In this document: positions 17,869 to 33,093 of the stretch, piece by piece | Layout of the letters: every line of letters starts with the position of its first letter | How positions within the stretch are numbered: the stretch's first letter is position 1 | Origin: Bordetella parapertussis | GTDB taxonomy: Bacteria; Pseudomonadota; Gammaproteobacteria; Burkholderiales; SG8-41 | Direction: 5' to 3' | Length of the DNA stretch: 44,128 bases | Assembly (NCBI GenBank): GCA_945906935.1 | Contig: CAMDSO010000020.1 | Location: forward strand, 1 to 44,128 | Translations under genes and position numbers: made by a program | Notes under the pieces: model-generated | What the model was told of the DNA's origin: nothing | Database searches by the model: none | The model's input: only the letters and a program-made list of their open reading frames with translations

Positions 17869-20421
17869 ATGCCAGCGAAAGCCGTCACGAAAAAGAAAAC
17901 TGCCACTGCAAAAAAAGTCCCGGCGGCAGGAAAAAAATTGATCATCGCCGAGAAACCCTCGGTGGCGACCGATATCGCGCGCGTGCTGGGCGGCTTCAAG
18001 CGCGAGGGCGATTACTTCGAGAGCGATGATTTTGTTCTGAGCTCCGCGGTCGGCCACTTGCTGACCATCATTCCGCCCGAAGGCGTCGAAGTCAAACGCG
18101 GCAAATGGTCTTTCGCGCACCTGCCGGTCCTGCCACCGCATTTTGATCTGCAACCCCTCGAACGCACGGAAGACCGTCTCAAACTGCTGACGAAACTGGT
18201 CAAGCGCAAGGATGTGACGGGGCTGATCAACGCCTGCGACGCGGGACGTGAAGGCGAATTGATCTTCCGTTACATCGCGCGCCATGCGAAGACCGACAAG
18301 CCGGTCGAACGCTTGTGGCTGCAATCGATGACGCCGACCTCGATCCGGCAAGGCTTCACGCAATTGCGCACAGACAAAGAAATGCTGGCGCTTGCCGATG
18401 CGGCGGTGTGCCGCTCCGAGTCCGACTGGCTGGTCGGCATCAACGGCACGCGGGCGATGACGGCGTTCAATTCAAAATCCGGTGGCTTTCATCTGACCAC
18501 CGTCGGACGCGTACAAACACCGACGCTGGCAATCCTCGTCGAGCGCGAGGAGAAAATAAAAAAGTTTGTGTCACGCGATTATTTTGAAATCCACGCCACC
18601 TTCACCTGCAAGGCGGGCGAATACGCCGGGCGCTGGTTCGACGAAACTTTCAGCCGCGACAAAACCGATGAGGACAGCGGCCTGCGTGCCGAACGCCTGT
18701 GGGATCGCGCACGCGCCGACACCATCCGCGCCAAGTGTGACGGCAAACAAGGCATCGTCGAAGAACAAAGCAAGGCGTCGACGCAGATGTCGCCGCTGCT
18801 CTACGACCTGACCAGCCTGCAACGTGAGGCTAACGGCCGCTTCGGCTTTTCCGCCAAGACCACACTGTCCATCGCACAAGCACTCTACGAAAAGCACAAG
18901 GCACTGACCTATCCGCGGACCGATTCGCGCGCACTGCCCGAGGATTATCTCGACGCCGTGACCGAGGCAATGGAAGCGCTCGACAAACAGTATCAGCCTT
19001 TCGTCAAAAGCATCCTTAAAAACAAATGGGTGCGGCCAAACAAACGCATCTTCAACAACGCCAAGATCTCCGATCACTTTGCCATCATTCCGACTTCGCA
19101 GCCGCCGAAGAATCTGAGCGAGGCCGAAGCCAAAGTGTATGACCTGGTGACCAAGCGTTTTCTCGCCGTATTTTTCCCGCCAGCCGAATTTCAGATCACC
19201 ACCCGTATCACTCGCGTCGAGAGCGAACCGTTCAAGAGCGAAGGCAAGATCATGGTTAACGCGGGCTGGCTCGAGATCTACGGCAAGGAAGCCGAGTCTG
19301 ACGACACACCCGGGTTGGTGCCGGTAGTGACAAAGGAATCACCGCTTACCAAAGAAGTCGCCGTCGACGCGCTGCAAACCAAACCGCCGGCGCGTTATTC
19401 GGAGGCCACGCTACTCTCCGCCATGGAGGGTGCTGGCAAACTGGTTGAAGATGAAGAGCTGCGCGAGGCCATGAGTGAAAAAGGGCTGGGTACCCCGGCT
19501 ACCCGTGCCGCCGTCATCGAAGGCCTGATCTTCGAAAAATATGTACATCGCAACGGCCGCGAATTACAACCGACCGCCAAGGCATCTTCGTTGATCACAC
19601 TGCTGCGCGGCCTGAAGATCGACGAATTGTGCTCGCCCGAATTGACCGGCGACTGGGAATACAAACTCGCGCAAATGGAACTCGGCAAGCTAAACCGCGA
19701 GACGTTCATGCAACAGATCATGGATATGACCCGCCACATCGTTGCCCGCGCAAAGGAACACGAAAGCGACACCGTGCCCGGTGATTTTTCAACACTCGTC
19801 ACGCCGTGCCCGAAATGCGGCGGCGTGATCAAGGAAAATTACAAGAAGTTCCAATGCCAGAAATGCGAGTTCGCATTGTGGAAAATCATGGCCAGCCGGC
19901 AGCTCGAACCAGCGGAAGTCGAAACGCTGTTGTCAGAGCAGAAAGTCGGGCCGCTACAAGGCTTTCGCAGCCGCCTGGGCAGGCCGTTTGTAGCGGTCGT
20001 CAAAATGACTACGGAATTCGCTATTGAGTTTGATTTCGGCCAGAGCAACGAAGCAGATTCGGAACCCGTCGATTTTTCAAAAGAGCAAACTCTCGGTGCC
20101 TGTCCGAAATGCGCGGGGGCGGTCTACAGCCACGGCGTGGCTTATGTTTGCGAACACTCAGTCGGACCGGAGCGCAAATGCGATTTCCGCACCGGCAAAA
20201 TCATTTTGCAAAGACCGATCGAAGCCGAGCAAGTGCAAAAACTGCTAAACGAAGGCAAGACCGATCTGCTGCATCGCTTCATTTCGAAGAAGGGCCGTCC
20301 CTTCTCCGCGTTCTTGACGCGCGGTGCCGACGGCAAAGTCAGTTTTGAATTCGCACCGCGCGAGGCGAAAGTGGCACGCCCCAAGGGCGCCGCACGCGCC
20401 CGCAAAACCGCCGCGAGTTAA
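17869..20421 (+). CDS. topB: DNA topoisomerase III
   Basis: This 850-residue type IA topoisomerase cuts one DNA strand through a tyrosine and passes another, acting mainly on recombination or replication intermediates. The TOPRIM domain shows KLIIAEKPSVATDIARVLGG (23-42, E28) and DAGREGELIF (124-133, acidic metal ligands). The active-site tyrosine is Y348 in ALTYPRTDSR, and GLGTPATRAAVIEGL lies near residue 543. The AEKPSVA and spacing favour topoisomerase III over TopA. It starts with a lysine-rich tail (KKKTATAKK) and ends with a four-cysteine zinc module (PCPKCGG with CQKCEF, near 645-665), two related C-terminal modules (near 690-735 and 745-825) and a basic tail. It converges with the efflux operon, with only 21 bases between stops. 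Confidence 0.93.
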   Translation: MPAKAVTKKKTATAKKVPAAGKKLIIAEKPSVATDIARVLGGFKREGDYFESDDFVLSSAVGHLLTIIPPEGVEVKRGKWSFAHLPVLPPHFDLQPLERTEDRLKLLTKLVKRKDVTGLINACDAGREGELIFRYIARHAKTDKPVERLWLQSMTPTSIRQGFTQLRTDKEMLALADAAVCRSESDWLVGINGTRAMTAFNSKSGGFHLTTVGRVQTPTLAILVEREEKIKKFVSRDYFEIHATFTCKAGEYAGRWFDETFSRDKTDEDSGLRAERLWDRARADTIRAKCDGKQGIVEEQSKASTQMSPLLYDLTSLQREANGRFGFSAKTTLSIAQALYEKHKALTYPRTDSRALPEDYLDAVTEAMEALDKQYQPFVKSILKNKWVRPNKRIFNNAKISDHFAIIPTSQPPKNLSEAEAKVYDLVTKRFLAVFFPPAEFQITTRITRVESEPFKSEGKIMVNAGWLEIYGKEAESDDTPGLVPVVTKESPLTKEVAVDALQTKPPARYSEATLLSAMEGAGKLVEDEELREAMSEKGLGTPATRAAVIEGLIFEKYVHRNGRELQPTAKASSLITLLRGLKIDELCSPELTGDWEYKLAQMELGKLNRETFMQQIMDMTRHIVARAKEHESDTVPGDFSTLVTPCPKCGGVIKENYKKFQCQKCEFALWKIMASRQLEPAEVETLLSEQKVGPLQGFRSRLGRPFVAVVKMTTEFAIEFDFGQSNEADSEPVDFSKEQTLGACPKCAGAVYSHGVAYVCEHSVGPERKCDFRTGKIILQRPIEAEQVQKLLNEGKTDLLHRFISKKGRPFSAFLTRGADGKVSFEFAPREAKVARPKGAARARKTAAS

Positions 20422-20442
20422 CGTCTAAGGTTCACTGCTGCA

Positions 20443-21879
20443 TCAACGCGGCGTCGGCGCCGCCGTTAAACCATTCCAACCACCGCCCAGCGCTTGCACG
20501 AGAGCGACCGCAGCAACCAGCCTTTGCCCGTGTAATTTCACTGCTATTGCTTCGTTGTTGTGCTGCACCGCCTGCACCGTCACCACGTTCAGATAGTTCA
20601 CCGTTCCCGCCTTGTACTGATTGAGCGTCAGCTCGGTCGACAACCGCGAAGACTGCACGGCTTCGTCCTGCGTTTTGGCCTCGGCTTCCAGCGTACGCAA
20701 GGCCGACAGATTATCTTCGACCTCCTTAAATGCGTTGAGCACGGTCTGGCGATAGGTCGCCACATTCGCATCGTAGGCCGCTTCGGCCTGTTTTTTCACG
20801 GCGTCGCGGCTGCCACCGTCAAACAGGGTTTCGGCGAGGGCCGGGCCGACCGACCAAAGTCGGCTCGGTGCCACCAGCCAGTTTTGCGGGGTGTTCGCGC
20901 GAAAACCAAACACACCATTGAGCGTCAGCGTCGGAAAATAAGCTGCCTGTGCGACTCCGATCTGCGCATTGGCCGCAGCCATCTGCCGTTCCGCCGCAGC
21001 AATATCCGGTCGGCGCTCGAGTAGTTCAGAGGGCAAGCCCGGCGGCATTACCGGCACCGTCAAGCCAAGCGGCGCGAGTGCCAACGCAAAATCAGCGGGA
21101 GCCTTGCCAACCAGAATCGCGATGGCGTGTTCAAGCTGAGCGCGTTGCACACCAACGTCGATGAGTTGCGCCTGCGTACTGCGCAACTGCGTCTGCGCCA
21201 GCACCACCTCGGCGCGCGCGGCCACGCCCGCGTTATAACGATTGCGCGTCAGATCCAGTGATTTTTGGTAAGCCGCCACCGTTGTTTCCAGCAACTGGCG
21301 CTGGCTGTCCAAGGCGCGCAGCTGGAAAAAATTAATCGCTAGTTGTGCCTGCGCGAGCAGCCGTACACCGCCCAGATTGGCGGCACTGGTCTGCGCATTG
21401 GCAAGGTTGACGTCGACGGCACTACGCACATTGCCCCATAAGTCCGGCGCCCACGAAGCACTCAGCGCAAGATTATAGACATTGGCCGGCGCCGCGCTGG
21501 CGGCCGAGGCACCTGACACATTCGGCGTGCGGCTGCGTGTCACGCCAGTGCTACCGGTAACGGTAGGCAAGAAACCGGCACGCGTTTGCTCGACCACGGC
21601 CTCGGCCTGACGCAACCGCGCTTCTGCTACTCGCACGGTCTGGTTGGAAACCTCAACCTGTTGCACCAACGCGTTGAGTTGCGGATCGCCGAAAACCTCC
21701 CACCATGGTCCACGATTGATGGTGTCGCGCGGTTGCGCAATCTTCCAGTCGCCCGTCTCCTTGTAAGCGGCTGGCGTCTCCGCCACCGGCTTGTTGTAAC
21801 GCGGCCCCACCATACAGGCGCTCAATGCCGCGGCGCCGGCCAGCAACAATACGATCCGCAATTTCGAATACAACTTCAT
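20443..21879 (-). CDS. RND efflux outer-membrane factor lipoprotein (NodT/OprM type)
   Basis: The 478-residue protein is the outer-membrane channel of a tripartite pump. Its signal peptide ends in a lipobox, LSAC, with C22 as the lipidated residue. The mature part has the two repeated coiled-coil OEP halves, with [16 protein letters not shown] in the first, [21 protein letters not shown] in the second, and family phrases [19 protein letters not shown] and [10 protein letters not shown]. The ATG at 21879 overlaps the mdtC stop by four bases (ATGA), and GGGGA precedes it, so this start is preferred over the longer frame. It is last in the mdtA-mdtB-mdtC operon, supplying the exit duct that E. 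coli MdtABC borrows from TolC. Confidence 0.94.
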   Translation of the reverse strand: MKLYSKLRIVLLLAGAAALSACMVGPRYNKPVAETPAAYKETGDWKIAQPRDTINRGPWWEVFGDPQLNALVQQVEVSNQTVRVAEARLRQAEAVVEQTRAGFLPTVTGSTGVTRSRTPNVSGASAASAAPANVYNLALSASWAPDLWGNVRSAVDVNLANAQTSAANLGGVRLLAQAQLAINFFQLRALDSQRQLLETTVAAYQKSLDLTRNRYNAGVAARAEVVLAQTQLRSTQAQLIDVGVQRAQLEHAIAILVGKAPADFALALAPLGLTVPVMPPGLPSELLERRPDIAAAERQMAAANAQIGVAQAAYFPTLTLNGVFGFRANTPQNWLVAPSRLWSVGPALAETLFDGGSRDAVKKQAEAAYDANVATYRQTVLNAFKEVEDNLSALRTLEAEAKTQDEAVQSSRLSTELTLNQYKAGTVNYLNVVTVQAVQHNNEAIAVKLHGQRLVAAVALVQALGGGWNGLTAAPTPR

Positions 21880-24800
21880 CTTGTCCCCACCAACAGACGG
21901 CCGGCGCCGCGACGACGCTCGAACCACAATCGAAACCGGTCCAGATACAGATATACCACTGGCGTCGTATACAGGGTTAGCAACTGGCTCATCACCAGCC
22001 CGCCGACAATCGCGATACCCAGCGGACGTCGCATTTCAGAGCCGTCACCAAAACCGAAGGCCAGCGGCATGGCACCCAGCAATGCCGCCATGGTCGTCAT
22101 CATGATCGGCCGGAAGCGCAACAGACAGGCTTCAAAAATCGCCTGCTCGGGTCGCATCCCGCTATTGCGCTCGGCGACGATGGCGAAGTCTATCATCATG
22201 ATGGCGTTTTTCTTGACGATGCCGATCAGCAGAATCACTCCGATCAGGGCAATGATGCTGAACTCGGTCTGAAACAGTTTCAACGCCAGCAACGCACCGA
22301 TGCCCGCCGATGGCAGCGTGGACAAAATCGTCACCGGATGAATATAGCTTTCGTACAAAATTCCCAGGACAATGTACACCGTGATCAGCGCGGCGAGAAT
22401 CAGCCAGGGCTGGCTGGAAAGAGACGCCTGAAAGGCGCGTGCGGTTCCCTGAAAGCTGCCGTAGATGGTTGATGGCACACCGAGTCGCGTCATCGTTGCA
22501 TCAATCGCCGCCACTGCATCACTGAGCGAAACACCAACCGGCAAATTAAACGAAATGGTGGCCGCTGCAAACTGTCCCTGATGATTGACCGCCAGCGAAG
22601 TATTGGTCGTCTCAAACCGCGCAAACGCCGACAGCGGCACCTGACCGCGGGTGGGCGACTGCACGTAAATAGCGTTCAGCGCTTCCGGACTCTGCCAGTA
22701 TTTTTCCGCCACGCCCATGACGACGCGATATTGATTAAGCGTCGAGTAAATGACCGACACCTGCGCCTGACCGAAAGCGAGATTAAGCGCCGTGTCTATC
22801 ATGCGCGGCGTAATGCCCATGCGCGAGGCGGTATCTCGATCAATCGTCAACAGGGTCTGCAGGCCCTTGACCTGCTGGTCCGTGTTGACATCGGCCAGCT
22901 CGGGGAGCTCCTGCATGGCGCGCAGCAGCCGCGGCGTCCACTTGCGCAGCGGCTCGAGCTCGTCGGCACGCAAGGTGAATTGATAAGCGGCATTACTGGC
23001 ACGTCCGCCGATGCGGATGTCCTGCACCGGCACCAGAAAAAGATTGGCGCCGGGCACCTGTGCCAGCTTGCCGCGCAGCCGCGCCACCACCTGGTCGGCG
23101 GTCACCTCGCGCTCGGCACGCGGCTTGAGCGAAACGAACATGAACCCGCTGTTACGCTGGCCGCCGCCGGTAAACCCGGTGACCGATTCAATGGCCGGAT
23201 CTTTCTCGATGATTTCGACAAACGCCGCCAGTTTTTCGCGCATGGCCTGAAACGAAATCGCCTGATCGGCCTGAATGTTGCCAACAATCCGCCCGGTATC
23301 CTGCTGCGGGAAAAAGCCCTTTTGAATATCAATGTACAGATACACATTAAAAACTACCGTCACCGCCAGCAAAGCCATAATGAACCGTGAGTGCCGCAGG
23401 GACCAGGCGAGGCTCTTTTCATAACCGCGCGTCAGCCTGGTAAAAAATCTTCCACTCGCTTTCTGCCAGCGGCCCTCGCTACGCGGCTCGTGGCGACGCA
23501 GCAAAAATGCGCACATCATCGGCGTGGTAGTCAGTGAGAGGACAAGTGAAATCAAAATCGCCACTGAAAGCGTGACAGCGAACTCGCGAAACAGGCGGCC
23601 GACGATGCCCCCCATCAACAAGATGGGGATGAATACGGCAATCAGCGAAACACTCATCGACACCACGGTGAAACCGACTTCACGCACGCCCTGCAGTGCG
23701 GCGGCCACCGGCGCCAGGCCCTTTTCAAGATGCCGCGAGACATTCTCCAGCACGACGATGGCATCATCCACCACAAAACCGGTGGCAATCGTCAGCGCCA
23801 TCAAAGAAAGATTGTTCAGGCTATAGCCCAACACATACATCGCGCCGAAAGTACCGACGAGAGACACCGGCACCGCGACACTGGGAATCAGCGCCGCCCG
23901 CCAGTTACCCAAAAATAAAAAGACCACCAAAATCACCAGGCCGATGGCAATCAACAGCGTATGTTCAACGTCGCGCAAGCTGGCGCGTATGGTCGTCGTG
24001 CGCTCCATCACCACCTTTAGATCGATGGCCTGCGGAATCGACGCCTGTAACTGCGGCAGGATCTCGTAAATACGGTCGGCCGTTTCAATGATGTTGGCCC
24101 CCGGCTGCCGATAGAGCAGCACCAGCACTGCGGGCTTGCCGTTGGAGATGCCGGTATTGCGCACGTCCTGCACCGAATCAACCACCTCGGCCACGTCCGA
24201 GAGGCGCACTGCCGCGCCGTTACGATAAGCCACAATCAGGGGCAAATATTCACTCGCCTGCCGCGCCTGATCATTGGCGTAAATCTGCCACTGGCGATCG
24301 CCGTCTTCAACGGTTCCCTTCGGCCGGTTCGCATTCGTGGCGTTGATGGCGGTGCGCACTTCATCAAAGCCGATGCCGTATTTGTTCAGCACGGTGGGGT
24401 TAACGTTGACGCGCACGGCCGGTAGCGAACTGCCGCCCACCGTCACCTGCCCGACGCCTTTGACCTGCGAAAACTTTTGCGCCAGGATGGTTGATGCGGC
24501 GTCATACATCTGGCCACGATCGAGCAAGGCGGAGGTCAGCGCAATGATCATGATGGGCGCATCGGCCGGATTGACCTTACGATAGGTCGGGTTGCTCGGC
24601 AGGCCCGTCGGCAACTGGCTACGTGACGCATTAATCGCCGCCTGCACGTCACGCGCGGCGCCGTCGATATCGCGGTCGAGATCAAACTGCAGGGTCAGGC
24701 GCGTATTGCCGAGCGAGCTGCTCGAAGTAATTTCCGTGACGCCGGCGATGCGCCCCAGCGTACGTTCTAGCGGCGTCGCCACCGTCGCCGCCATCGTCTC

Positions 24801-24968
24801 CGGACTGGCGCCGGGCAATGACACCCCAACGGATATGGTGGGGTAATCAACCTGCGGCAGCGGCGCCACCGGCAATAAGCGAAAGGCCAGCGCGCCGGCA
24901 AGCGCCAATCCGATCGTCAACAGCGTGGTTGCGACCGGCCGCCGGACGAACGGTTCAGACAGATTCAT
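21876..24968 (-). CDS. mdtC: RND efflux permease, MdtC-like
   Basis: The 1030-residue inner-membrane pump has the RND layout: TM1 at about 12-30, a large periplasmic domain, a bundle of TM helices, a second periplasmic domain and C-terminal helices. The proton-relay aspartates D401 and D402 are seen in [14 protein letters not shown], and [14 protein letters not shown] in the C-terminal bundle carries the relay lysine. The close paralog upstream and the order match E. coli mdtB-mdtC, whose products form a mixed trimer, so this copy is called the C type by position. It overlaps mdtB by four bases and the outer-membrane factor gene by four. Substrates of relatives include bile salts and novobiocin; here they are unknown. 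Confidence 0.92.
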   Translation of the reverse strand: MNLSEPFVRRPVATTLLTIGLALAGALAFRLLPVAPLPQVDYPTISVGVSLPGASPETMAATVATPLERTLGRIAGVTEITSSSSLGNTRLTLQFDLDRDIDGAARDVQAAINASRSQLPTGLPSNPTYRKVNPADAPIMIIALTSALLDRGQMYDAASTILAQKFSQVKGVGQVTVGGSSLPAVRVNVNPTVLNKYGIGFDEVRTAINATNANRPKGTVEDGDRQWQIYANDQARQASEYLPLIVAYRNGAAVRLSDVAEVVDSVQDVRNTGISNGKPAVLVLLYRQPGANIIETADRIYEILPQLQASIPQAIDLKVVMERTTTIRASLRDVEHTLLIAIGLVILVVFLFLGNWRAALIPSVAVPVSLVGTFGAMYVLGYSLNNLSLMALTIATGFVVDDAIVVLENVSRHLEKGLAPVAAALQGVREVGFTVVSMSVSLIAVFIPILLMGGIVGRLFREFAVTLSVAILISLVLSLTTTPMMCAFLLRRHEPRSEGRWQKASGRFFTRLTRGYEKSLAWSLRHSRFIMALLAVTVVFNVYLYIDIQKGFFPQQDTGRIVGNIQADQAISFQAMREKLAAFVEIIEKDPAIESVTGFTGGGQRNSGFMFVSLKPRAEREVTADQVVARLRGKLAQVPGANLFLVPVQDIRIGGRASNAAYQFTLRADELEPLRKWTPRLLRAMQELPELADVNTDQQVKGLQTLLTIDRDTASRMGITPRMIDTALNLAFGQAQVSVIYSTLNQYRVVMGVAEKYWQSPEALNAIYVQSPTRGQVPLSAFARFETTNTSLAVNHQGQFAAATISFNLPVGVSLSDAVAAIDATMTRLGVPSTIYGSFQGTARAFQASLSSQPWLILAALITVYIVLGILYESYIHPVTILSTLPSAGIGALLALKLFQTEFSIIALIGVILLIGIVKKNAIMMIDFAIVAERNSGMRPEQAIFEACLLRFRPIMMTTMAALLGAMPLAFGFGDGSEMRRPLGIAIVGGLVMSQLLTLYTTPVVYLYLDRFRLWFERRRGAGRLLVGTR

Positions 24969-27900
24969 CGCGGTCCGTTTTCGATCGTTGCACCCTCTGT
25001 CGCGGTCTTGCGCGCGCGCCAGCGCTGCGCCAGGCGGTCAAAGGCGAGATAAATCACCGGTGTCGTGTAGAGCGTCAGCAACTGACTGACGATCAGACCG
25101 CCAAACATGGTCAGGCCCAGCGGCTGACGCAGCTCCGAGCCCACACCACCGCCCAGCATCAACGGCAGCGCGGCGAGCAGCGCACACATAGTGGTCATCA
25201 AAATCGGCCGGAAGCGCAGCAAACACGCTTGGTAGATCGCCTCGCGCGGCGACTTGCCCTCGTTGCGTTCGGCATCCAGCGCGAAGTCGATCATCATGAT
25301 CGCGTTTTTCTTGACGATGCCGATGAGCAAAATGATGCCGATGATGCCGATAATGCTCAAATCGGTTTGCGCCACAAACAAGGCAAGCAGTGCACCCACC
25401 CCCGCCGACGGCAAGGTCGAGAGTATGGTGACCGGATGAATATAGCTCTCATAGAGCACGCCGAGCACGATATACATCGTGATGATAGCGGCAAGAATCA
25501 ACCAGAGCGTGTCGGTCAGCGAGGCGCGGAAGGCCTGCGCCGCGCCCTGAAAACGCATGCGTACGCTGACCGGCACCGCCATCTCCTGTTGCGCCGCCTC
25601 GATCGCCTTGACGGCGTCACCTAGCGCATAACCCTTGGCCAGATTAAACGAGATCGTCGACGATGGAAACTGGCCAAGATGATTGACCGCCAACAGCGAG
25701 GGCTTCTCCACCAGTCGCGTCACCGCACTCAACGGTATCTGCGTGCCGTTGGCCCCCGGCACATAAAGCTCGCGCAAGGCAGCGGGGCCACGGCGAAATT
25801 CCGGCTTCACCTCGAGCACCACGCGATATTGATTCGACTGTGTAAAGATGGTGGACACCAACCGCTGGCCGAAGGCGTTATAGAGCACGTTGTCGATCGC
25901 TGCCGGCGTCACACCCAGGCGGCCGGCGGTATCACGATCGATCTCCAGATACGCCTGCAGACCCTGATCCTGCAGGTCGCTGGCGACATCGCTGAGCTGG
26001 GGCAACTGCGCGAGACGTTCGACATATTGATGCGTCCAGTGCGAGAGCTCGTCGGCGTTAGCGCTATCGAGGGTAAATTGGTATTGCGTGCGGCTGACGC
26101 GGTCTTCGATGGTCAGGTCCTGCACCGGCTGCATAAAGAAGCGGATATCCTCGCGTTTCGCCAGACGCTCTTTGAGACGAAGGATGATTTCAGGCGACGA
26201 GGGCCGCTGATCGTGCGGCTTCAGGGTGATTAGTACGCGCCCGCTGTTAAGTGTGATGTTGGTGCCATCAACACCGATAAACGAAGACAGGCTCTCGACA
26301 GCGGGATCCTCGAGTATGGCCTTGGCCAGCGCCTGCTGACGTTCCGCCATGGCTTCAAAGGAGATCGATTGCGGCGCCTCGGAAATACCCTGGATCAAAC
26401 CGCTGTCCTGCACCGGGAAGAAACCCTTGGGTACGAACACATACAGCACCACGGCAAGCCCCAGCGTTCCGGCCGCCACCCATAAAGTCATCCGCTGACG
26501 GTCTAACACCCAGCGCAGTGTCACGCCATAGAGTGCAATGATACGGTCCAACCACGCGCCGGCGGCGCGATAAAAGCGCCCCTGCTCGGCTTCCGGTGTC
26601 TGGCGCAACAGGCGCGCACACATCATCGGCGTCAGTGTCAACGACACCACCGCGGAAATCAGTATCGCCACCGCAAGTGTGATGGCGAATTCGCGAAATA
26701 GCCGACCGACCACATCGGCCATGAACAACAGCGGAATCAGAACAGCGATCAACGAAAACGTTAGCGAGATGATAGTAAAGCCGATCTGCTGCGCGCCCTT
26801 GAGGGCGGCGGCCAACGGTTTTTCGCCGGCCTCGATATAGCGTGAAATATTCTCGATCATGACGATGGCGTCATCCACTACAAATCCAGTGGCAATGGTC
26901 AGCGCCATCAGCGTCAGATTGTTGATGCTGAAGCCCGCGAGATACATCACACCAAAGGTGCCAACCAGCGAAAGCGGTACGGCGACGCTCGGAATCAGAG
27001 TCGCCGGCACGTTACGCAAAAACACATAAATGACCAGCACCACCAGCACCACCGCCAGCAGCAACTCGGTCTGCACGTCGCGCACTGACGAGCGGATCGT
27101 AATAGTGCGGTCGGTCAACACCGTAATCTCGATACCGGCCGGCAGCGCAGCCTGCAGTTGCGGCAACAGCTGTTTGACCCGGTCCACCACTTCGATGACG
27201 TTTGCGCCGGGCTGGCGTTGCACGTTGACGATCACCGCTGGTGCATCGTTCATCCAGGCGGCGAGGCGGGTGTTTTCGGCATCCTCAATGACCTCGGCGA
27301 CATCAGCGAGATAAATCGGCGCGCCCGCACGGTAGGCAATGATGATGCGGCTGTATTCTGCAGCCGAACGCAATTGATCGTTGGCATCGATGGTATAGGC
27401 GCGCAGCGGACCATCAAAGCTGCCCTTGGGCTGATTGACATTGGCCGTGCCTATGCTCAAGCGCACGTCTTCGAGGTTCAAGCCCTTGGCCGCGAGCGCT
27501 TTCGGGTTGACCTGTACTCGCACCGCCGGCCGCTGGCCGCCATTGAGCGTCACCAGCCCTACCCCGGTGACCTGCGAGATCTTTTGCGCGAGTCGTGTGT
27601 CGACCAGACTTTGCACCTGCGGCAGCGGCAACGACGCGGAGGTCACACCCAGCGTCAGGATCGGCGTATCGGCCGGATTTACCTTGCTGTACACCGGTGG
27701 CGCCGGCAAATCGGTCGGCAGCAAATTGGCTGCGGCGTTGATCGCGGCTTGCACCTCCTGCTCGGCGACATCAAGATTGAGTTCGAGATTGAACTGCAAC
27801 GTAATGACGGTTGCACCACCCGAGTTGGTCGACGACATCTGCTTGAGGCCCGACATCTGGCCGAACTGGCGCTCGAGCGGCGCGGCGATAGACGAGGTCA

Positions 27901-28075
27901 TGACGTCCGGACTGGCGCCCGGGTAGAACGTCACCACCTGGATGGTCGGATAGTCAACCTCGGGCAAGGCCGACAGCGCGAGCTGGCGATACGCCACCAG
28001 GCCCGAGAGCAGGATCGCCAGCATCAGCAGCGATGTTGCCACCGGACGCAAAATAAACAGCCGCGACGGATTCAT
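24965..28075 (-). CDS. mdtB: RND efflux permease, MdtB-like
   Basis: This 1036-residue RND pump is a paralog of the next gene, with the same architecture and clear full-length similarity (both start with RPVATSLL or RPVATTLL and share [14 protein letters not shown]). D401/D402 and the [20 protein letters not shown] segment supply the proton pathway. Duplicate adjacent permeases behind one adaptor are characteristic of the MdtABC group rather than AcrAB. It starts 24 bases after the mdtA stop and overlaps mdtC by four bases, so stoichiometric co-expression is likely. It spans the inner membrane with two large periplasmic porter/docking regions. Confidence 0.92.
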   Translation of the reverse strand: MNPSRLFILRPVATSLLMLAILLSGLVAYRQLALSALPEVDYPTIQVVTFYPGASPDVMTSSIAAPLERQFGQMSGLKQMSSTNSGGATVITLQFNLELNLDVAEQEVQAAINAAANLLPTDLPAPPVYSKVNPADTPILTLGVTSASLPLPQVQSLVDTRLAQKISQVTGVGLVTLNGGQRPAVRVQVNPKALAAKGLNLEDVRLSIGTANVNQPKGSFDGPLRAYTIDANDQLRSAAEYSRIIIAYRAGAPIYLADVAEVIEDAENTRLAAWMNDAPAVIVNVQRQPGANVIEVVDRVKQLLPQLQAALPAGIEITVLTDRTITIRSSVRDVQTELLLAVVLVVLVIYVFLRNVPATLIPSVAVPLSLVGTFGVMYLAGFSINNLTLMALTIATGFVVDDAIVMIENISRYIEAGEKPLAAALKGAQQIGFTIISLTFSLIAVLIPLLFMADVVGRLFREFAITLAVAILISAVVSLTLTPMMCARLLRQTPEAEQGRFYRAAGAWLDRIIALYGVTLRWVLDRQRMTLWVAAGTLGLAVVLYVFVPKGFFPVQDSGLIQGISEAPQSISFEAMAERQQALAKAILEDPAVESLSSFIGVDGTNITLNSGRVLITLKPHDQRPSSPEIILRLKERLAKREDIRFFMQPVQDLTIEDRVSRTQYQFTLDSANADELSHWTHQYVERLAQLPQLSDVASDLQDQGLQAYLEIDRDTAGRLGVTPAAIDNVLYNAFGQRLVSTIFTQSNQYRVVLEVKPEFRRGPAALRELYVPGANGTQIPLSAVTRLVEKPSLLAVNHLGQFPSSTISFNLAKGYALGDAVKAIEAAQQEMAVPVSVRMRFQGAAQAFRASLTDTLWLILAAIITMYIVLGVLYESYIHPVTILSTLPSAGVGALLALFVAQTDLSIIGIIGIILLIGIVKKNAIMMIDFALDAERNEGKSPREAIYQACLLRFRPILMTTMCALLAALPLMLGGGVGSELRQPLGLTMFGGLIVSQLLTLYTTPVIYLAFDRLAQRWRARKTATEGATIENGPR

Positions 28076-28099
28076 TCCCTGGGCTCTGCTGTTCGCAGC

Positions 28100-29404
28100 T
28101 TATTCCGCGGCGGCTTTGTCGGCGGCTTTTTCGCCGCCTTTGCGACGGTTGCCGCCACCCTTGCCGCGCTCGGGGTCACCGCCTTTACGCGCCGCGCCTT
28201 TCTCTGTTGAAGGCAAATTGACTTTGGCGCCTTCGCGCAAGCGATCCATGCCATCAACAACCACCAGCTCACCGGGCTCGACACCTGACTCAATAACCGT
28301 TGCGTCGGCCTCGGTCGGACCGGTTTTCACGTCGCGCAGCGTGACCGTACGATCATCCTTGACGACATAAACAAACATGCCGCGCGCACCGCGCTGCAAC
28401 GCTGCGCTCGGCACCGTGGTCACGTCACGACGCACCTCGATCAACGTGCGCACATTAACGAACTGGTTAGGAAACAATTGTCCTTCGTCGTTGGCAAACT
28501 GGGCTTTGAGACGTACCGTGCCCGTCGCGGTATCAATCTGGTTATCGACCGTTAACAATGTTCCTTTGGCCAGCTGGTTTTTCTGGTTCTGATCGCGGTC
28601 CAGCGCTTCGACGACAATCCGGCCGCCCTTCTTGAGTCGGTTCATCAACACAGGAAGATTATCCTGTGGCAGGGTAAACACAATTGTAATCGGGTGTTGC
28701 TGGGTAATCACCACCAAGCCGTTGGTATCGCCCGCCCGCACGACGTTGCCCTCATCGATCTGACGCAAGCCGAGCCGGCCGGAGATGGGCGCGGTCACGC
28801 GCGAGTAAGTCAGTTGCAGGCGCGCATTATCGAGCAAGCCCTGATCGAGTTTGACCGTGCCCTCGTATTGCCGCACCAACGCCTCTTGCGTATCGAGTTG
28901 CTGCTTGGCAATGGAGTCCTGCGCGAGCAAGGTGCGATAACGCTCAAGATCGATTCGCGCGTTGGTCAGTAAGGCGTTGTCGCGCGCCATCTGCCCTTCA
29001 ACCTGGGTCAGCTGCGCCTGAAAGGGTCGCTGATCAATCTCGACAAGCGCGTCGCCCTGGCGCACCAGCTGTCCCTCGCGGAATAACACTCGCATGATCT
29101 GGCCGTCGACCCGACTACGCACGGTAACAGTTCTCACCGGTGTCACCGTTCCTAGACTGGTGAGGTAAACCTTGACCTCGGATTTTTTTGCTGGCTGTGC
29201 AACGACGGGCGTCACACGAGCAGCGCTATCGCCGCCTTTTTTACCGGAGCGGGCGACTTCCGCGGGACGCTCGCCCGCTGACTGGCGTGGCGCATAAAAG
29301 TAATAGCCGGTGCCCGCCGCTGCTGATAGGACAAACGCGGCGCCCCAGAATTTAGCGCTGCGCCAAAAAACACGGCTTGAACTTGTTTGCGAAAAATCGT
29401 CCAT
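28100..29404 (-). CDS. mdtA: RND efflux periplasmic adaptor, MdtA-like
   Basis: The 434-residue membrane-fusion protein bridges the RND permeases and the outer-membrane channel. It has one N-terminal membrane anchor (about 17-34), the lipoyl half-motifs VRSRVDGQIMRVLFREGQLV and SRVTAPISGRLGLRQIDEGN flanking a coiled-coil hairpin (about 118-190), then beta-barrel and membrane-proximal domains. It ends in an unusual low-complexity tail (about 400-434) rich in Lys, Gly, Arg and Ala. It is first in the efflux operon and lies 127 bases downstream of gyrB on the same strand; no local regulator gene is present and no clear promoter was recognised in the gap. Confidence 0.92.
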   Translation of the reverse strand: MDDFSQTSSSRVFWRSAKFWGAAFVLSAAAGTGYYFYAPRQSAGERPAEVARSGKKGGDSAARVTPVVAQPAKKSEVKVYLTSLGTVTPVRTVTVRSRVDGQIMRVLFREGQLVRQGDALVEIDQRPFQAQLTQVEGQMARDNALLTNARIDLERYRTLLAQDSIAKQQLDTQEALVRQYEGTVKLDQGLLDNARLQLTYSRVTAPISGRLGLRQIDEGNVVRAGDTNGLVVITQQHPITIVFTLPQDNLPVLMNRLKKGGRIVVEALDRDQNQKNQLAKGTLLTVDNQIDTATGTVRLKAQFANDEGQLFPNQFVNVRTLIEVRRDVTTVPSAALQRGARGMFVYVVKDDRTVTLRDVKTGPTEADATVIESGVEPGELVVVDGMDRLREGAKVNLPSTEKGAARKGGDPERGKGGGNRRKGGEKAADKAAAE

Positions 29405-29531
29405 AATCTCGAAGAAAAACCGGCTTGGTTATGCTCGTCTATACGGACGATAACCGCCCGCCCCGTGATCTTATAAAACAAACGTTACGGCGGCATTATC
29501 AGCAAACCGCAAATCCCACCGTCATTCGTAA

Positions 29532-33093
<3,562 letters not shown>

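Noticed and set aside
27158..28210. 350-codon plus-strand open frame opposite mdtB
   Set aside because: Long only because the GC-rich codons of mdtB leave few antisense stops; no domain and no ribosome binding site of note.
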